48,237 nucleotides of DNA from an uncultured Bacteroidia bacterium. GTDB lineage: Bacteria; Bacteroidota; Bacteroidia; Bacteroidales; UBA932. The stretch spans positions 1-48,237 of the forward strand of contig CACYCP010000051.1 of NCBI GenBank assembly GCA_902772985.1. The letters run 5' to 3'. The position numbers were made by a program, and so were the translations under genes. Positions 34,806-43,879 of the stretch are shown in pieces; positions within the stretch are counted from its first letter, which is position 1; each line of letters opens with the position of its first letter. A model generated the notes under the pieces. The model saw only the letters and a program-made list of their open reading frames with translations, searched no databases and was not told the DNA's origin.

Positions 34806-36475
34806 AAAGTCTGTCCTCCTATGAATTCACGCAAGATGGAAGTGGGCGGAATTGCCTGAATCTCTGAAGGTTGGAGCGCCACGATATAAGAGAGGAACTT
34901 AATCAGGCGCACGGCCTCGGCATAAGAGGGAGAATCCGGGCGGATGCGGCGGAGCAAGGGCTCGGCATAGTACCTGAGCAAGGGAAGTTCATACAGCAGG
35001 GCGGTGTTGAACTGGGCATCGGCATTCTCCTGGAAGGGGAAAATGTAGCGGGCCTCGCCCCGGCGTACCGACGGCCAGCGCATAATGGTATCTTCAGGTG
35101 AAATGCCCCTCACACGGTTGTCCCGAACCATGCGCCTGAGCAGACGGTTGTCCGAGGTGGAAATGCAGCAGTTCTCGTCCAGTTTCAGCGAAGTAAGGGC
35201 CGATGCATAGATGCGGAAAATACGGCTCTGGTCCACCGAGGGCACCATTGCAGGATCCAACGCATGGATTCCCTCCATCACCAGGATGTCGTTTTCCTCC
35301 AGATGCATCTTATTCCCTTCATACATAGGCACTCCCTTCTTGAAATCGAAGCGTGGAAGTTCAACCTCCTCCCCATTGAGAAGGGCGTTCAACTGGGCGC
35401 CCAACAGATTCAGGTCCATTGCCTCCAAGGCCTCGAAATCGTAATTTCCGAACTCATCCTTGGGCGTTAGCTCACGCGGAAGGAAGTAGTTGTCCAGTTC
35501 TATCACTTTCGGGTTCAGTCCCACTACCTTGCACTGCTGGGCCACCCTTAGCGATGACGATGTTTTGCCGGAGGAGGAAGGCCCCGCCAGGAAAACTATC
35601 TTCACGCGATCCCTCTCGGCATAAATCCTGTCGGCCAAATTGCCATAGGCCCTTTCCTGCCTGGCTTCGCAAAGGTTGATGAAGGAGATGGCTTCTCCCC
35701 TTTGAAGAAGCTCGTTCAAAGCACCCACGCTCACTATTCCGGTGGTTTTGCACCAGTTGCCGTAGTCCTTGAGCGTGGTGGTCAGCTTCATCTGCTTTAT
35801 GCGGGGTATGGGGCGGGAAATGTCCTCCGTAGAAGGATACTGCAGGCAGAATCCGTGGTGGAATGGCACGATGTCAAAGACATTCAGCATTCCGGTGGAA
35901 GGCACCAGCGGGCCGTAGAAATTATCGGCCACGCCGTCAAGGAAATAGACCTTGCAATAATAGTGGCCCAGGGAGCTTTGAAGGGCGGCTTTCAGCTTCT
36001 GCCCCTGGCTTTTAAACAGGGCTTCGGCTTCCTCGCTTAGCATTTTCTTGTGCGAGAAAGGCAGGTCCAGGGCCACCAGGCGGCGCATCTCCTCCTTGAT
36101 TGCCGGGATATCGGCATCCACCACCCTGATTTCCCGGAACTTGCAGTACATTCCGCTGGGAAGCGAATGGTTTATCTTGAAGATGCGGTCCGGGAAAAGG
36201 CTGCGCACCGCCCTCTGGGCCAGGAAGCTGAGGGAACGGATATAGGTGCGGCGGCCTTCCGGATGGTTGTAGCCTATAAATTCGATGGAGTGGGGATAAA
36301 ACAGCTGATAGTCAAGGTCTTTCAGCTTGTGGTCCACCAGGGCGGCCAGCACCGGGTAAGTATTGCCGCTCCTTTCATCGGTCACGAATTCCGGAGCAAT
36401 ATCCTTCAGTCTTGTACCGGGAGCTACCTCCAGCTCCTTTCCGTCATTCACACATTGAACGCTGATTGTATCCAT
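34802..36475 (-). CDS. nucleoside kinase with N-terminal TGS/ThrRS-like domains
   Basis: A 557-residue protein. Residues about 1-70 form a TGS-like domain (VNDGKELEVAPGTRLKDIA), a middle region resembles the threonyl-tRNA synthetase second domain, with PFHHGFCLQ, and the C-terminal half is a uridine-kinase-type domain with P-loop GPSSSGKTS near 297. Such TGS-uridine kinases are widespread in Bacteroidota and Firmicutes; specificity has not been fixed by sequence. It lies 12 bases after the SpoU methyltransferase and overlaps the oxidoreductase by ATGA. Confidence 0.9.
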   Translation of the reverse strand: MDTISVQCVNDGKELEVAPGTRLKDIAPEFVTDERSGNTYPVLAALVDHKLKDLDYQLFYPHSIEFIGYNHPEGRRTYIRSLSFLAQRAVRSLFPDRIFKINHSLPSGMYCKFREIRVVDADIPAIKEEMRRLVALDLPFSHKKMLSEEAEALFKSQGQKLKAALQSSLGHYYCKVYFLDGVADNFYGPLVPSTGMLNVFDIVPFHHGFCLQYPSTEDISRPIPRIKQMKLTTTLKDYGNWCKTTGIVSVGALNELLQRGEAISFINLCEARQERAYGNLADRIYAERDRVKIVFLAGPSSSGKTSSSLRVAQQCKVVGLNPKVIELDNYFLPRELTPKDEFGNYDFEALEAMDLNLLGAQLNALLNGEEVELPRFDFKKGVPMYEGNKMHLEENDILVMEGIHALDPAMVPSVDQSRIFRIYASALTSLKLDENCCISTSDNRLLRRMVRDNRVRGISPEDTIMRWPSVRRGEARYIFPFQENADAQFNTALLYELPLLRYYAEPLLRRIRPDSPSYAEAVRLIKFLSYIVALQPSEIQAIPPTSILREFIGGQTL

Positions 36476-36487
36476 ATTATTGACGAA

Positions 36488-37270
36488 CTATTGTCTTTGT
36501 CTAACTGCTTCATACATAAGGATTGCGGCGCTTACCGACACGTTCAGGCTGTCCAGGCGGCCCAGCATGGGGATGCGGATGTGGGCATCGGCTGCTTCCC
36601 TCCACAGGGCCGACAATCCGGTAGATTCTGTCCCCATCACAATAGCCGTCGCGCCTTTCATGTCACAATGGTAGTATGGGACGGAATCCTGCAGCTGCGC
36701 CGTAAGTATTTTCGCGCCCCTCTCCTTAAGGAAATCGATTGTCCGGGCTGATGTCTCCACCGCCACCGGGACAGTGAAAAGCGCACCGATTGACGCCCTT
36801 ATAAGGTTAGGATTGTACAAATCGGTAAGAGGATCGCAGATGATCACCGCTGCGGCGCCGGCGGCATCGGCACTGCGTAGCACCGCGCCCAGGTTGCCGG
36901 GTTTTTCCACCGATTCCAGTACTACGATAAGCGGATTCTCCGGAAGGGGCAAATCTTCCAGGCGGTGGCTCTTACTCTCCAGAACGGCTATTATTCCTTC
37001 CGTACCCTCCCGGTACGCCACCTTCCTGTAAAGATGTTCCGGTATTTCGAAAACCTGGGATACACCCGCCGGAATCTGGTATGACAGGAGCAAATCCGGG
37101 CAAACGAAAAGAGAACGGAGCGTGTAGCCGGAAGCCAGGCAATGCTCCAGCTCCCTTCGGCCTTCCACCACAAACAGCCCCTGCTCCCGCCTTGCCTTGG
37201 ACTTCTCCTGCAGCAGCAGTAAATTCTTGATCTTCGGATTCGTAGCCGATGTGATGCTTTCTGTTTTCAA
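36488..37270 (-). CDS. SpoU-family (TrmH-like) RNA methyltransferase
   Basis: 2'-O-methyltransferase of the SPOUT superfamily, acting on rRNA or tRNA. It has an N-terminal substrate-binding domain (FVVEGRRELEH) and the knot motifs NLGAVLRSADAAGA, VIICDP and IVMGTESTGLS, with a final SLNVSVSAAILMYEA. The start is uncertain. TTG 37270 gives MKTESITSATNPKIKNLL, like other members, and 260 residues. An ATG at 37336 also opens the frame but makes the first 22 residues come from a dispersed repeat. Downstream of lysS on the same strand. Confidence 0.88.
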   Translation of the reverse strand: MKTESITSATNPKIKNLLLLQEKSKARREQGLFVVEGRRELEHCLASGYTLRSLFVCPDLLLSYQIPAGVSQVFEIPEHLYRKVAYREGTEGIIAVLESKSHRLEDLPLPENPLIVVLESVEKPGNLGAVLRSADAAGAAAVIICDPLTDLYNPNLIRASIGALFTVPVAVETSARTIDFLKERGAKILTAQLQDSVPYYHCDMKGATAIVMGTESTGLSALWREAADAHIRIPMLGRLDSLNVSVSAAILMYEAVRQRQ

Positions 37271-37283
37271 AATTATGTGGTTT

Positions 37284-37366
37284 AGATTCTTCGCTTCGCT
37301 CAGAATGACATAATCCGAAGAGCATTCCCTTGTCATCCTGAGGAGCCGAAGGCGACGAAGAATCTT
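37284..37366. repeat. dispersed palindromic intergenic repeat
   Basis: Left arm 37284-37310 (AGATTCTTCGCTTCGCTCAG...) and right arm 37331-37366 (TGTCATCCTGAGGAGCC...) are inverted relatives of the repeat whose translated forms are the well known VILSEAKNL and CHSERSEESK peptides. Both readings occur here, one in the methyltransferase frame and one in a neighbouring frame. The arms can form a long hairpin in the about 100-base gap between lysS and the methyltransferase gene. Confidence 0.75.
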
Positions 37367-37371
37367 GTTCT

Positions 37372-38886
37372 TCAGAATTTCTCCGGTCTCATCATGGGGA
37401 AGAAAAGCACGTCCTGAATGCTTTCGGCGCCGGTCATGAACATCGTGAGCCGGTCAATTCCCAGGCCGATACCGCTGGTTGGCGGCATGCCGTATTCCAA
37501 TGCGCGGACGAAATCGTAGTCGATGTACATAGCCTCGTCGTCTCCCTTGCTCTTCAAAGCCGCCTGCTCCTCGAAACGCTCCAGCTGGTCCACCGGATCA
37601 TTCAGCTCGGTATAGGCATTGGCCAGTTCCTTGCCGTTTACGAAAAGTTCAAAACGTTCGGTAAGGCGGCTGTCATACCGGCAACGCTTGGTAAGCGGCG
37701 ACATTTCTACCGGGTAGTCTATGATAAACGTGGGCTGGATGAGCTTCGGCTCGCAGAACTCCCCGAAGATGGCGTCGATAAGCTTTCCTACGCCCATTTC
37801 AGGGCTGACCTCCACGCCCAGCTTCTTGCAGACGAGACGAAGCTGCGTCTCGTCCATACCGCTAACGTCAACTCCGGCATATTCCTTAATGGCATCCAGG
37901 ATACGCAGACGGCGGTAAGGGCCCTCGAAGGAAATTTCGTTTCCGCCGATGGTCTTCACCAGCCCGCCGGTGGCGACGGCAACCCTCTGGAGCATCTTTT
38001 CCGTGAATTCCATCATCCACAGGTAGTCCTTGTAGGCAATATACATTTCCACGCAGGTGAACTCCGGATTGTGGGTTTTGTCCATGCCCTCGTTGCGGAA
38101 ATTCTTCGCAAACTCGTAAACTCCCCTGAAGCCGCCCACAATCAAGCGCTTCAGGTACAACTCGTTGGCAATGCGCATATACATATCCACATCCAACGCG
38201 TTGTGGTGGGTGATGAAAGGACGTGCAGTGGCGCCTCCCGGAATGGGCTGAAGGATGGGGGTTTCCACCTCCAGGCAACCTTCTTCGTTGAAGCACTCAC
38301 GCATGGTGTTTATGATGAGGGTTCGCTTTACGAAAGTATCCTTGACCTGAGGGTTGACCACCAGGTCCACATACCTCTGGCGATACCGCAGTTCCGGATC
38401 CTCGAAACTGTCGTGGACTGTACCATCGGCATCAGTCTTGACGATGGGGAGCACGCGTAAAGACTTCCCAAGCACCGTGAGAGACTTTGCGTGAACCGAA
38501 AGCTGGCCCGTCTGGGTGAAGAAGGCGAAGCCCTTGATTCCGATGAAATCGCCAATGTCCAGAAGTTTCTTGAACACAGTATTATAGAGGGTTTTATCTT
38601 CGCCGGGACAAATCTCGTCCCTTTTCACATAGACCTGGATGCGGCCGGCGTGGTCCTGAAGTTCCATGAAGGAAGCAGCGCCCATGATGCGCCGGCTCAT
38701 GATTCTGCCGGCAATGCACACGTCCTGGAAATTGCCTTCTTCCGGATTGAAGCCTTCCGTAATCTCTACAGTGGTCGCGTTCACGAAATACTGCTCCGGC
38801 GGATAAGGATTGATTCCAAGTTCCCTAAGCTTTCCTAAAGACTCCCTTCGGCCCAGTTCCTGCTCGTTAAGTTCATTGTATGCCAT
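37372..38886 (-). CDS. lysS: lysyl-tRNA synthetase
   Basis: Class II synthetase that charges tRNA-Lys. It has the N-terminal OB fold (about 55-165), motif 2 [15 protein letters not shown] near 262 and motif 3 [12 protein letters not shown] near the C-terminus, with final [11 protein letters not shown]. The 504 residues match the bacterial type. It has its own -7 box. The repeat lies directly after its stop, so it may affect the 3' end of the lysS message. Confidence 0.97.
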   Translation of the reverse strand: MAYNELNEQELGRRESLGKLRELGINPYPPEQYFVNATTVEITEGFNPEEGNFQDVCIAGRIMSRRIMGAASFMELQDHAGRIQVYVKRDEICPGEDKTLYNTVFKKLLDIGDFIGIKGFAFFTQTGQLSVHAKSLTVLGKSLRVLPIVKTDADGTVHDSFEDPELRYRQRYVDLVVNPQVKDTFVKRTLIINTMRECFNEEGCLEVETPILQPIPGGATARPFITHHNALDVDMYMRIANELYLKRLIVGGFRGVYEFAKNFRNEGMDKTHNPEFTCVEMYIAYKDYLWMMEFTEKMLQRVAVATGGLVKTIGGNEISFEGPYRRLRILDAIKEYAGVDVSGMDETQLRLVCKKLGVEVSPEMGVGKLIDAIFGEFCEPKLIQPTFIIDYPVEMSPLTKRCRYDSRLTERFELFVNGKELANAYTELNDPVDQLERFEEQAALKSKGDDEAMYIDYDFVRALEYGMPPTSGIGLGIDRLTMFMTGAESIQDVLFFPMMRPEKF

Positions 38887-38909
38887 AAATATGCTGTTTG
38901 TATAAAATG

Positions 38910-38917
38910 CAAATATA
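38910..38917 (-). promoter_or_regulatory. lysS -7 box
   Basis: Minus-strand TATATTTG, a perfect TAnnTTTG, 23 bases before the lysS ATG. No TTG lies at the expected -33 distance. Confidence 0.5.
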
Positions 38918-38989
38918 GTAAAAATATGCTAAACGCCGTAATTCCCCCGGAGTCGTCCTTCGCCTGCGGCCGCGGGATGCCCTTTACGC

Positions 38990-39023
38990 ATTCTGCCCTA
39001 CCCGGTGTCAGGTAAGGCAGAAT
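38990..39023. terminator. hairpin between ssb and lysS
   Basis: ATTCTGCCCTACC (38990-39002) pairs with GGTAAGGCAGAAT (39011-39023), a 13-bp stem with one wobble on the minus strand and an 8-base loop. It follows the ssb stop at 39060 by 37 bases. No U tract follows, so a terminator is suggested by stem length and position only; it could also be a repeat. The rest of this 173-base gap shows nothing else. Confidence 0.45.
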
Positions 39024-39059
39024 CGATAAGTTGGTGCAAGTCAAGCGCTTACTACCACG

Positions 39060-39563
39060 CTAGAACGGAAGGTCATCGCTGCTGTCGGCTTCGGCGGCAG
39101 GGGGAGGGGCTACTGGAGCAGGCTGGGGCGCAGGGGCCTGGGGGGCCTGATAGCCGGGGCCTTGATAAGTCGAAGCCTGAGGTGCGGAAGGCTGGGAGAC
39201 CAGGGCGTCGGAGTCCCCCTTGCGGCCCAGAAGCTGTAGGGTGTCGGCTACAATTTCAGTCGTGTAGCGCTTGGCACCGGTCTGGTCGGTCCACTGGCGG
39301 GTGCGAAGTTTTCCTTCGATGTAAAGCTGGCTGCCCTTGTGGACGAATTTTTCCACAACATCGGCATTGCCGCGCCAAACAACCACATTGTGCCATTCCG
39401 TATTTTCACGCAGTTCTCCTCCGCGATCACGATAACGTTCCGTTGTGGCAAGCCGGAAAGATGCGACTTTGGCATTGCTTCCGGGATTCTGGGATTCAAG
39501 GTAACGTACTTCCGGATCGTTTCCAACGTTACCGATTAGCAGTACTTTGTTCAAATTTGCCAT
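39060..39563 (-). CDS. ssb: single-stranded DNA-binding protein
   Basis: Binds single-stranded DNA in replication and repair. The OB fold spans about residues 1-115 (MANLNKVLLIGNVGNDPEVRY at the start, WHNVVVW, YIEGKLRTRQW), then a Pro, Ala and Gln-rich disordered linker, and the conserved acidic tip DDLPF that docks partner proteins. The 167-residue length is typical. It lies 21 bases after the aroE stop is reached on the same strand, so it is first of that pair. Confidence 0.96.
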   Translation of the reverse strand: MANLNKVLLIGNVGNDPEVRYLESQNPGSNAKVASFRLATTERYRDRGGELRENTEWHNVVVWRGNADVVEKFVHKGSQLYIEGKLRTRQWTDQTGAKRYTTEIVADTLQLLGRKGDSDALVSQPSAPQASTYQGPGYQAPQAPAPQPAPVAPPPAAEADSSDDLPF

Positions 39564-39584
39564 AGGTCTGTATTTTTTTGCAAT

Positions 39585-40307
39585 TTACAACATTTTTTCA
39601 ATATTCGGAGCCTCTCCGGTGAAAAGGCTGTAACCGGCTATCGCCTGATGCAGGAGCCAGCGCTCTCCGCCGATGTATTGAAGGCACTGGGCATCGCGGA
39701 GGCGGGGCGTGCGGTATTCGGCCTCCAGCACTACGGAGCCCCTTAGCGGAAGCCCGTCAGGGACGGGAGCGCTGCCGGGAAGGGTATAGATTAGAAGCAG
39801 GGGCTTTCCCTCCGGCAATGGCCGTTCTCTGAGGCCTTCCAAGCAGATTCCCGGGCATCCCAGGGCCGATGCCTTGGCTTCGCTCCGGCCAGCGACCGTC
39901 ACCCTCAGACCAAGTTTTTCAGCTGCGGCCACCGCCGCCCGGGCAGCACCGCCGGTGCCAATCACAAGAGCCTCCTCGAAGTCCCGGCCGCATTCACGCA
40001 CTGCGCCTATGACTCCATCCACGTCGGTGTTGTAGCCGGCAATGCCACCGGGAGTTTTCACGGCCAGATTCACCGCTCCGGTGGAAATGGCCTCGGCAGA
40101 AGGAATATCCACAGCCGAAAATGCATCCAGCTTGAACGGTGCTGTTATGTTTATTCCGTCATAATCCCTTAAGAACCGATCCCAGGCAGCCTGGAACGAG
40201 GATTCATCAATAAGGTCATAGGGATATCGGCCCCCGTAGGCAGCCCTGAAAAGGCGGGGACTATGCGAGCCCTGGACAGGGTGGCCTATGAGGGCAAAGC
40301 GTTTCAT
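39585..40307 (-). CDS. aroE: shikimate dehydrogenase
   Basis: Reduces 3-dehydroshikimate with NADPH. Seen are GHPVQGSHSPRL at the N-terminus, the catalytic lysine in NITAPFKLDAF, the Asp in GYNTDVDGV and the NADPH loop GTGGAARAA. The 240-residue protein is short but complete in motifs. The frame is open far upstream inside the flippase gene, and ATG 40307 (MKRFALIGHPVQ) fits the family and overlaps that gene as ATGA. The stop is 21 bases ahead of ssb. Confidence 0.95.
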   Translation of the reverse strand: MKRFALIGHPVQGSHSPRLFRAAYGGRYPYDLIDESSFQAAWDRFLRDYDGINITAPFKLDAFSAVDIPSAEAISTGAVNLAVKTPGGIAGYNTDVDGVIGAVRECGRDFEEALVIGTGGAARAAVAAAEKLGLRVTVAGRSEAKASALGCPGICLEGLRERPLPEGKPLLLIYTLPGSAPVPDGLPLRGSVVLEAEYRTPRLRDAQCLQYIGGERWLLHQAIAGYSLFTGEAPNIEKML

Positions 40308-41317
40308 CCTTTTTTGCGGAAAAAGCTTTCGTGAATGTATGAGCCTATTCCTACGAGAGCCTGTGTGACGGCCTGTGATTCGTGGGAAAGGGTGGCGAAA
40401 ATCATCCCGGTGGCGAATGGCATACCCCATACGCTGGAAAGGGCGCCGGCAACCACGGAATGATATGCGCCGAAACCGCCGGGAACAGGTATCATCGAAC
40501 TCATACTGCCCAGAATCATGAGGAAGAAGGCATCGATGAAGCGCATATCGGCATAGGCAGGTATATCCCTGAGTGCCAAAAGGATAGTCCAGCACATAAG
40601 GGTATATACGGTCCAGATTACGACTGTAAGAAGAAGGAAAATCCAGGCGTTTTTCATCCGGGTAAAGGACACCAGGCCGTCTTTCAGGCCCAGGACAAAA
40701 TCCCAAACCTTGGTCCAGACTCCGCCCCTGTCCTTCATCTTCCAGAAAAGTATGCCTGTGCCAACGATGAGAAGAATCAGGCCTGCGACAAGGAAAATCA
40801 AGCCCCTGCTGCCGCCCAGGGCCTTTTCCATCGACTCCAAGAGATATGGGCCGAAGCGTTTCCACATGGCCCGAAGAAGAACGAATGCCATAAGGAGAAT
40901 TATGACGGTATCCCAAAGGCGCTCTATCAGAAGCGTACCAAGAACCTTGTCGAAGCTCAATTTCCGCTTGCCGTCCTGGTCTTTTGCCGAATGCCTTACA
41001 AGGTAGCCGCAGCGAATCACCTCACCGGCTCGGGGAATCACCAGGTTTGCCGCCATGCAAATATTGTAGGCATTGAAGCAGGTAATGCGGGAGGTGCTTT
41101 CATCGATGGGAAGCATGAGCATTCTCCAGCGCAAGCCCCTTAACCAGAAAACGTTGGCACCGAGAATCATGGACACCGCCACCCATTCCCATTTGCAATC
41201 CTTTAGGGCCGAAATGAACTGCCCCCAGTCCACACCCCTGAAACAGAAATAGACCAGGATTACAGCCAGCGCGATCCAGAAAACGTATCCTGCAATATTT
41301 TTCGCTTTCTTATCCAT
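40304..41317 (-). CDS. flippase-like / lysylphosphatidylglycerol synthase TM-type membrane protein
   Basis: A 337-residue integral membrane protein (UPF0104 family, PF03706-like) with about seven to eight hydrophobic helices. Family motifs are WLRGLRWRMLMLP, VIPRAGEVIRCGYL and MIPVPGGFGAYH. Homologues are proposed to move lipids or glycolipids across the membrane; no enzyme domain is attached here. ATG 41317 is chosen, since TTG codons upstream fall in the -7 box region. It overlaps aroE by ATGA; substrate is unknown. Confidence 0.85.
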   Translation of the reverse strand: MDKKAKNIAGYVFWIALAVILVYFCFRGVDWGQFISALKDCKWEWVAVSMILGANVFWLRGLRWRMLMLPIDESTSRITCFNAYNICMAANLVIPRAGEVIRCGYLVRHSAKDQDGKRKLSFDKVLGTLLIERLWDTVIILLMAFVLLRAMWKRFGPYLLESMEKALGGSRGLIFLVAGLILLIVGTGILFWKMKDRGGVWTKVWDFVLGLKDGLVSFTRMKNAWIFLLLTVVIWTVYTLMCWTILLALRDIPAYADMRFIDAFFLMILGSMSSMIPVPGGFGAYHSVVAGALSSVWGMPFATGMIFATLSHESQAVTQALVGIGSYIHESFFRKKG

Positions 41318-41323
41318 CAAGGG

Positions 41324-41331
41324 CAAAGTTA
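41324..41331 (-). promoter_or_regulatory. -7 box of flippase-aroE unit, near-leaderless
   Basis: Minus-strand TAACTTTG fits TAnnTTTG and ends 6 bases before ATG 41317. It faces the plus-strand box at 41345, with 13 bases between, so the two promoters share space. Confidence 0.45.
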
Positions 41332-41344
41332 AGGAAAAATTGCG

Positions 41345-41352
41345 TAATTTTG
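41345..41352 (+). promoter_or_regulatory. -7 box of PfkB gene, near-leaderless
   Basis: Plus-strand TAATTTTG fits TAnnTTTG and ends 4 bases before ATG 41357, so transcription would begin at or just before the start codon. Confidence 0.45.
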
Positions 41353-41356
41353 TGGT

Positions 41357-42367
41357 ATGAAATCCATTCTTGGCATTGGCAACGCCTTAACCGACATTCT
41401 GGCAGTTTTGCCGGACGACAGTCTTCTACAAAAGTTTCACCTCCCTCTGGGCAGCATGCAGCACGTTGATATGGAAACCGGCGACCGCATCTGGGAAGCC
41501 CTGAAGGAATATGGCGTAAAGTACGTTCCTGGCGGCAGTGCTGCCAATACAATCACCTGCACGGCCATTTTCGGCATGCCGTCGGGATATCTTGGAAAGA
41601 TAGGGAACGACGACCTGGGCAACCTTTTTAAGAGCACAATGGAGCAATACGGCGTACGCGCACAAATGCTCTACGGCACAAAATCTTCGGGCCGATGCAT
41701 GGTTTTCATTACAGGCGCCAATGCCGAGCGCACTTTTGCCGATTACATGGGCGCAACGCTGGAGCTTGGCCCCGACGACCTGGAACCGGAATTCTTCCAG
41801 GGTTACGACTACTTCCATATCGAAGGCTATCTGGTCCAGAACCAGGAGCTTATCTCCAAAGCCGCCCGCCTTGCCAAGGCCGCCGGATGCATCATTTCCA
41901 TCGATATGGCCTCCTACAACGTGGTCGAATCCAACGCAGCCTTCTTCCACAACCTGGTAGAGAATTACGTGGATATAGTTTTTGCCAATGAAAACGAGGC
42001 CAAGGCCTTCACCAAACTGGAGCCTCGCGAAGCCATAGACGAACTGGCAGGCAAATGCCAGATTGCCGTTGTGAAAGTGGGCAAGGAAGGTTCTATGGTC
42101 AAGTCCGGTAACCAGTACCACTTCATCGAGCCCTGGCCCGCAAATCCCATTGACGCCACCGGCGCCGGGGATACCTACGCTGCCGGCTTCTTGTACGCGC
42201 ACTCGCTGGGTATGCCGCTCCGGGTCTGCGGAGAGGTTGGTTCCATCCTGGCCGCCAAGGTAGTGGAAGTTATCGGCACCAAAATTGACATCCCCCGCTG
42301 GCGCACGGCCAAAGAGGAAATCCGTGCCTTGATAGCGGAAAACACTCCTGTCTATACCGACCGATGA
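41357..42367 (+). CDS. PfkB/ribokinase-family sugar or nucleoside kinase
   Basis: A 336-residue kinase. It has the N-terminal signature GIGNALTDIL, the GG pair in VPGGSAANT and the C-terminal PfkB motif DATGAGDTYAAGF, with the catalytic Asp. It resembles the adenosine-kinase-like group common in Bacteroidota; the substrate is not determined. It is the first gene of a two-gene unit and ends in ATGA overlap with the COG2426 gene. Confidence 0.93.
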   Translation: MKSILGIGNALTDILAVLPDDSLLQKFHLPLGSMQHVDMETGDRIWEALKEYGVKYVPGGSAANTITCTAIFGMPSGYLGKIGNDDLGNLFKSTMEQYGVRAQMLYGTKSSGRCMVFITGANAERTFADYMGATLELGPDDLEPEFFQGYDYFHIEGYLVQNQELISKAARLAKAAGCIISIDMASYNVVESNAAFFHNLVENYVDIVFANENEAKAFTKLEPREAIDELAGKCQIAVVKVGKEGSMVKSGNQYHFIEPWPANPIDATGAGDTYAAGFLYAHSLGMPLRVCGEVGSILAAKVVEVIGTKIDIPRWRTAKEEIRALIAENTPVYTDR

Positions 42368-42837
42368 AAAAGTATTTTTGGGTTTTGCTTATCTCGATGC
42401 TGCCGCTCGTAGAAATCCGCGGCGCAGTACCTTATGCCGTAGCAATGGACCTTCCCCTGGTGCCGTCCTGCATCGTGGCCATCATAGGCAATATGATACC
42501 GGTACCCTTCATTTTCCTCTTTGCACGCAAGGTGCTGGAATGGGGAAAGGATAAAAAGTACATAGGCGGCTTTTTCAGCTGGTGCCTGCAGAAGGGAGAA
42601 AAGGGCGGCCGGAAGCTGGAGGAAAAGGCCGGGAAAGGCTTGTACTGGGCTCTGTTCCTGTTTGTGGGCATTCCTGTCCCCGGCACCGGAGCCTGGACCG
42701 GAATGCTTGCCGCCAGCATCCTGAATATGGATTTCAAGAAAAGCACTCTTGCCGCACTTGCAGGCGTGCTGCTGGCCGGCTCCATAGTGCTTGTAGCCTC
42801 CCTCCTGGGCCTCAGCGCCTTCAGTGCGTTAAGGTAA
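42364..42837 (+). CDS. COG2426 small multidrug-export-like membrane protein
   Basis: A 157-residue membrane protein of the family annotated as putative small multi-drug export protein (PF06695). Helices are near the N-terminus (YFWVLLISMLPLVEIRGAVP), about 31-52 (PSCIVAIIGNMIPVPFIFLF), and two in the C-terminal half around PVPGTGAWTGMLAAS and LAGSIVLVASLLGLSAF. Export activity has little evidence in the family. It follows the PfkB kinase by overlap; the convergent aldolase ends 13 bases away. Confidence 0.85.
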   Translation: MKKYFWVLLISMLPLVEIRGAVPYAVAMDLPLVPSCIVAIIGNMIPVPFIFLFARKVLEWGKDKKYIGGFFSWCLQKGEKGGRKLEEKAGKGLYWALFLFVGIPVPGTGAWTGMLAASILNMDFKKSTLAALAGVLLAGSIVLVASLLGLSAFSALR

Positions 42838-42850
42838 ATATCACTCTAAG

Positions 42851-43879
42851 TCAGGGCAGTATTTCGGCAAGGGCCTGGACCTGATCCGGGGTGGTAGCCC
42901 AGCTGGTGGCAAAACGAGTGACGGCACGGCCGCCAGGGAGGCGTTCCCACACTTCATACAGAACTCTTCCTTCCAGGGCCTGGGCGGCTTCGGGAGTAAG
43001 GATGACAAACTGCTGATTGGTAGGGGAATCCATAAATAGTTCGTAGCCCTTTTCCACAAAAAGGTCTTTCAGTTCCATGGCAAGGTCAACGGCTCCACGC
43101 GCAATCTTAAAGTACAGTTCGTCGGTGAAAAGGGTATCGAACTGGATGCCCAGCAGACGGCCTTTGGCAAGGAGGGCGCCGTGCTGCTTTACCATGGTGA
43201 AAAAGTGTTCGGGAACCTTTCCGGAAGGGAAAACTACGGCCTCACCGCACAGTGCTCCAAGCTTTGTCCCACCTATGGTAAACACGTCGCAAAGCCTCCC
43301 CAGTTCCCTCAGCGTGACATCGCACTCGGGACTCATCAGCCCGTAACCCAGGCGGGCGCCGTCTATGAACAGTGGCAACTCATAACGCAGGCAAACGTCC
43401 CGGATGGCCTCCAATTCGGCCTTGGAATAAAGCGTACCATACTCTGTGGGAAAGGAGATGTACACCATGCCAGGAAAGACCATGTGGTCGTAGGCGCCAT
43501 CGGCATAAAAAGTTTCAAGATAGTCCTGAAGGTCCCAGGCCGATATTTTCCCCTCACTTTGTGGCAGCGTGAGGACCTTGTGGCCGGTATATTCCACGGC
43601 GCCGGCCTCGTGCACGGCGATATGACCGCTTTCTGCCGCCACCACGCCCTGGTAATCCCGGAGCATGGTTGCAATGACGGTAGAATTGGTCTGAGTGCCG
43701 CCGGTCAAGAGGAAAACTTCCCCTTCCGGGCAACCCACGGCATCAAGGATGCGGGCCTTGGCCGATTCGGTGAAGGCATCGGCCCCATAACCGGGCTCCT
43801 GGCAAAGGTTTGTGGCAATAAGGCGCTCCAGGATGAGGGGATGCGCACCTTCGTTGTAGTCGCAGGTAAAAGAAATCAT
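42851..43879 (-). CDS. low-specificity L-threonine aldolase-type PLP enzyme
   Basis: A PLP-dependent beta-eliminating lyase (PF01212). It cleaves threonine or allo-threonine to glycine and acetaldehyde. The N-terminus has CDYNEGAHPLIL, then GGTQTNSTV, HEAGAVE, DGARLGYGL and the PLP-lysine motif IGGTKLGAL. The 342-residue length is normal. The open frame starts earlier, inside the exonuclease gene; ATG 43879 ([11 protein letters not shown]) is the family start and overlaps it as ATGA. Confidence 0.93.
   Translation of the reverse strand: MISFTCDYNEGAHPLILERLIATNLCQEPGYGADAFTESAKARILDAVGCPEGEVFLLTGGTQTNSTVIATMLRDYQGVVAAESGHIAVHEAGAVEYTGHKVLTLPQSEGKISAWDLQDYLETFYADGAYDHMVFPGMVYISFPTEYGTLYSKAELEAIRDVCLRYELPLFIDGARLGYGLMSPECDVTLRELGRLCDVFTIGGTKLGALCGEAVVFPSGKVPEHFFTMVKQHGALLAKGRLLGIQFDTLFTDELYFKIARGAVDLAMELKDLFVEKGYELFMDSPTNQQFVILTPEAAQALEGRVLYEVWERLPGGRAVTRFATSWATTPDQVQALAEILP

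Noticed and set aside
31183..36475. The ligase-acyltransferase-oxidoreductase-kinase stretch as one new biosynthetic cluster
   Set aside because: The E2-like gene has its own promoter and the oxidoreductase and kinase are linked to housekeeping genes; there is no carrier protein or transporter.
38835..39044. Small open frame between ssb and lysS
   Set aside because: It covers the lysS start codon and promoter and has no protein-like sequence.
38887..39059. Possible tRNA or small RNA gene
   Set aside because: No cloverleaf or conserved arm could be found; only a hairpin and a -7 box are present.
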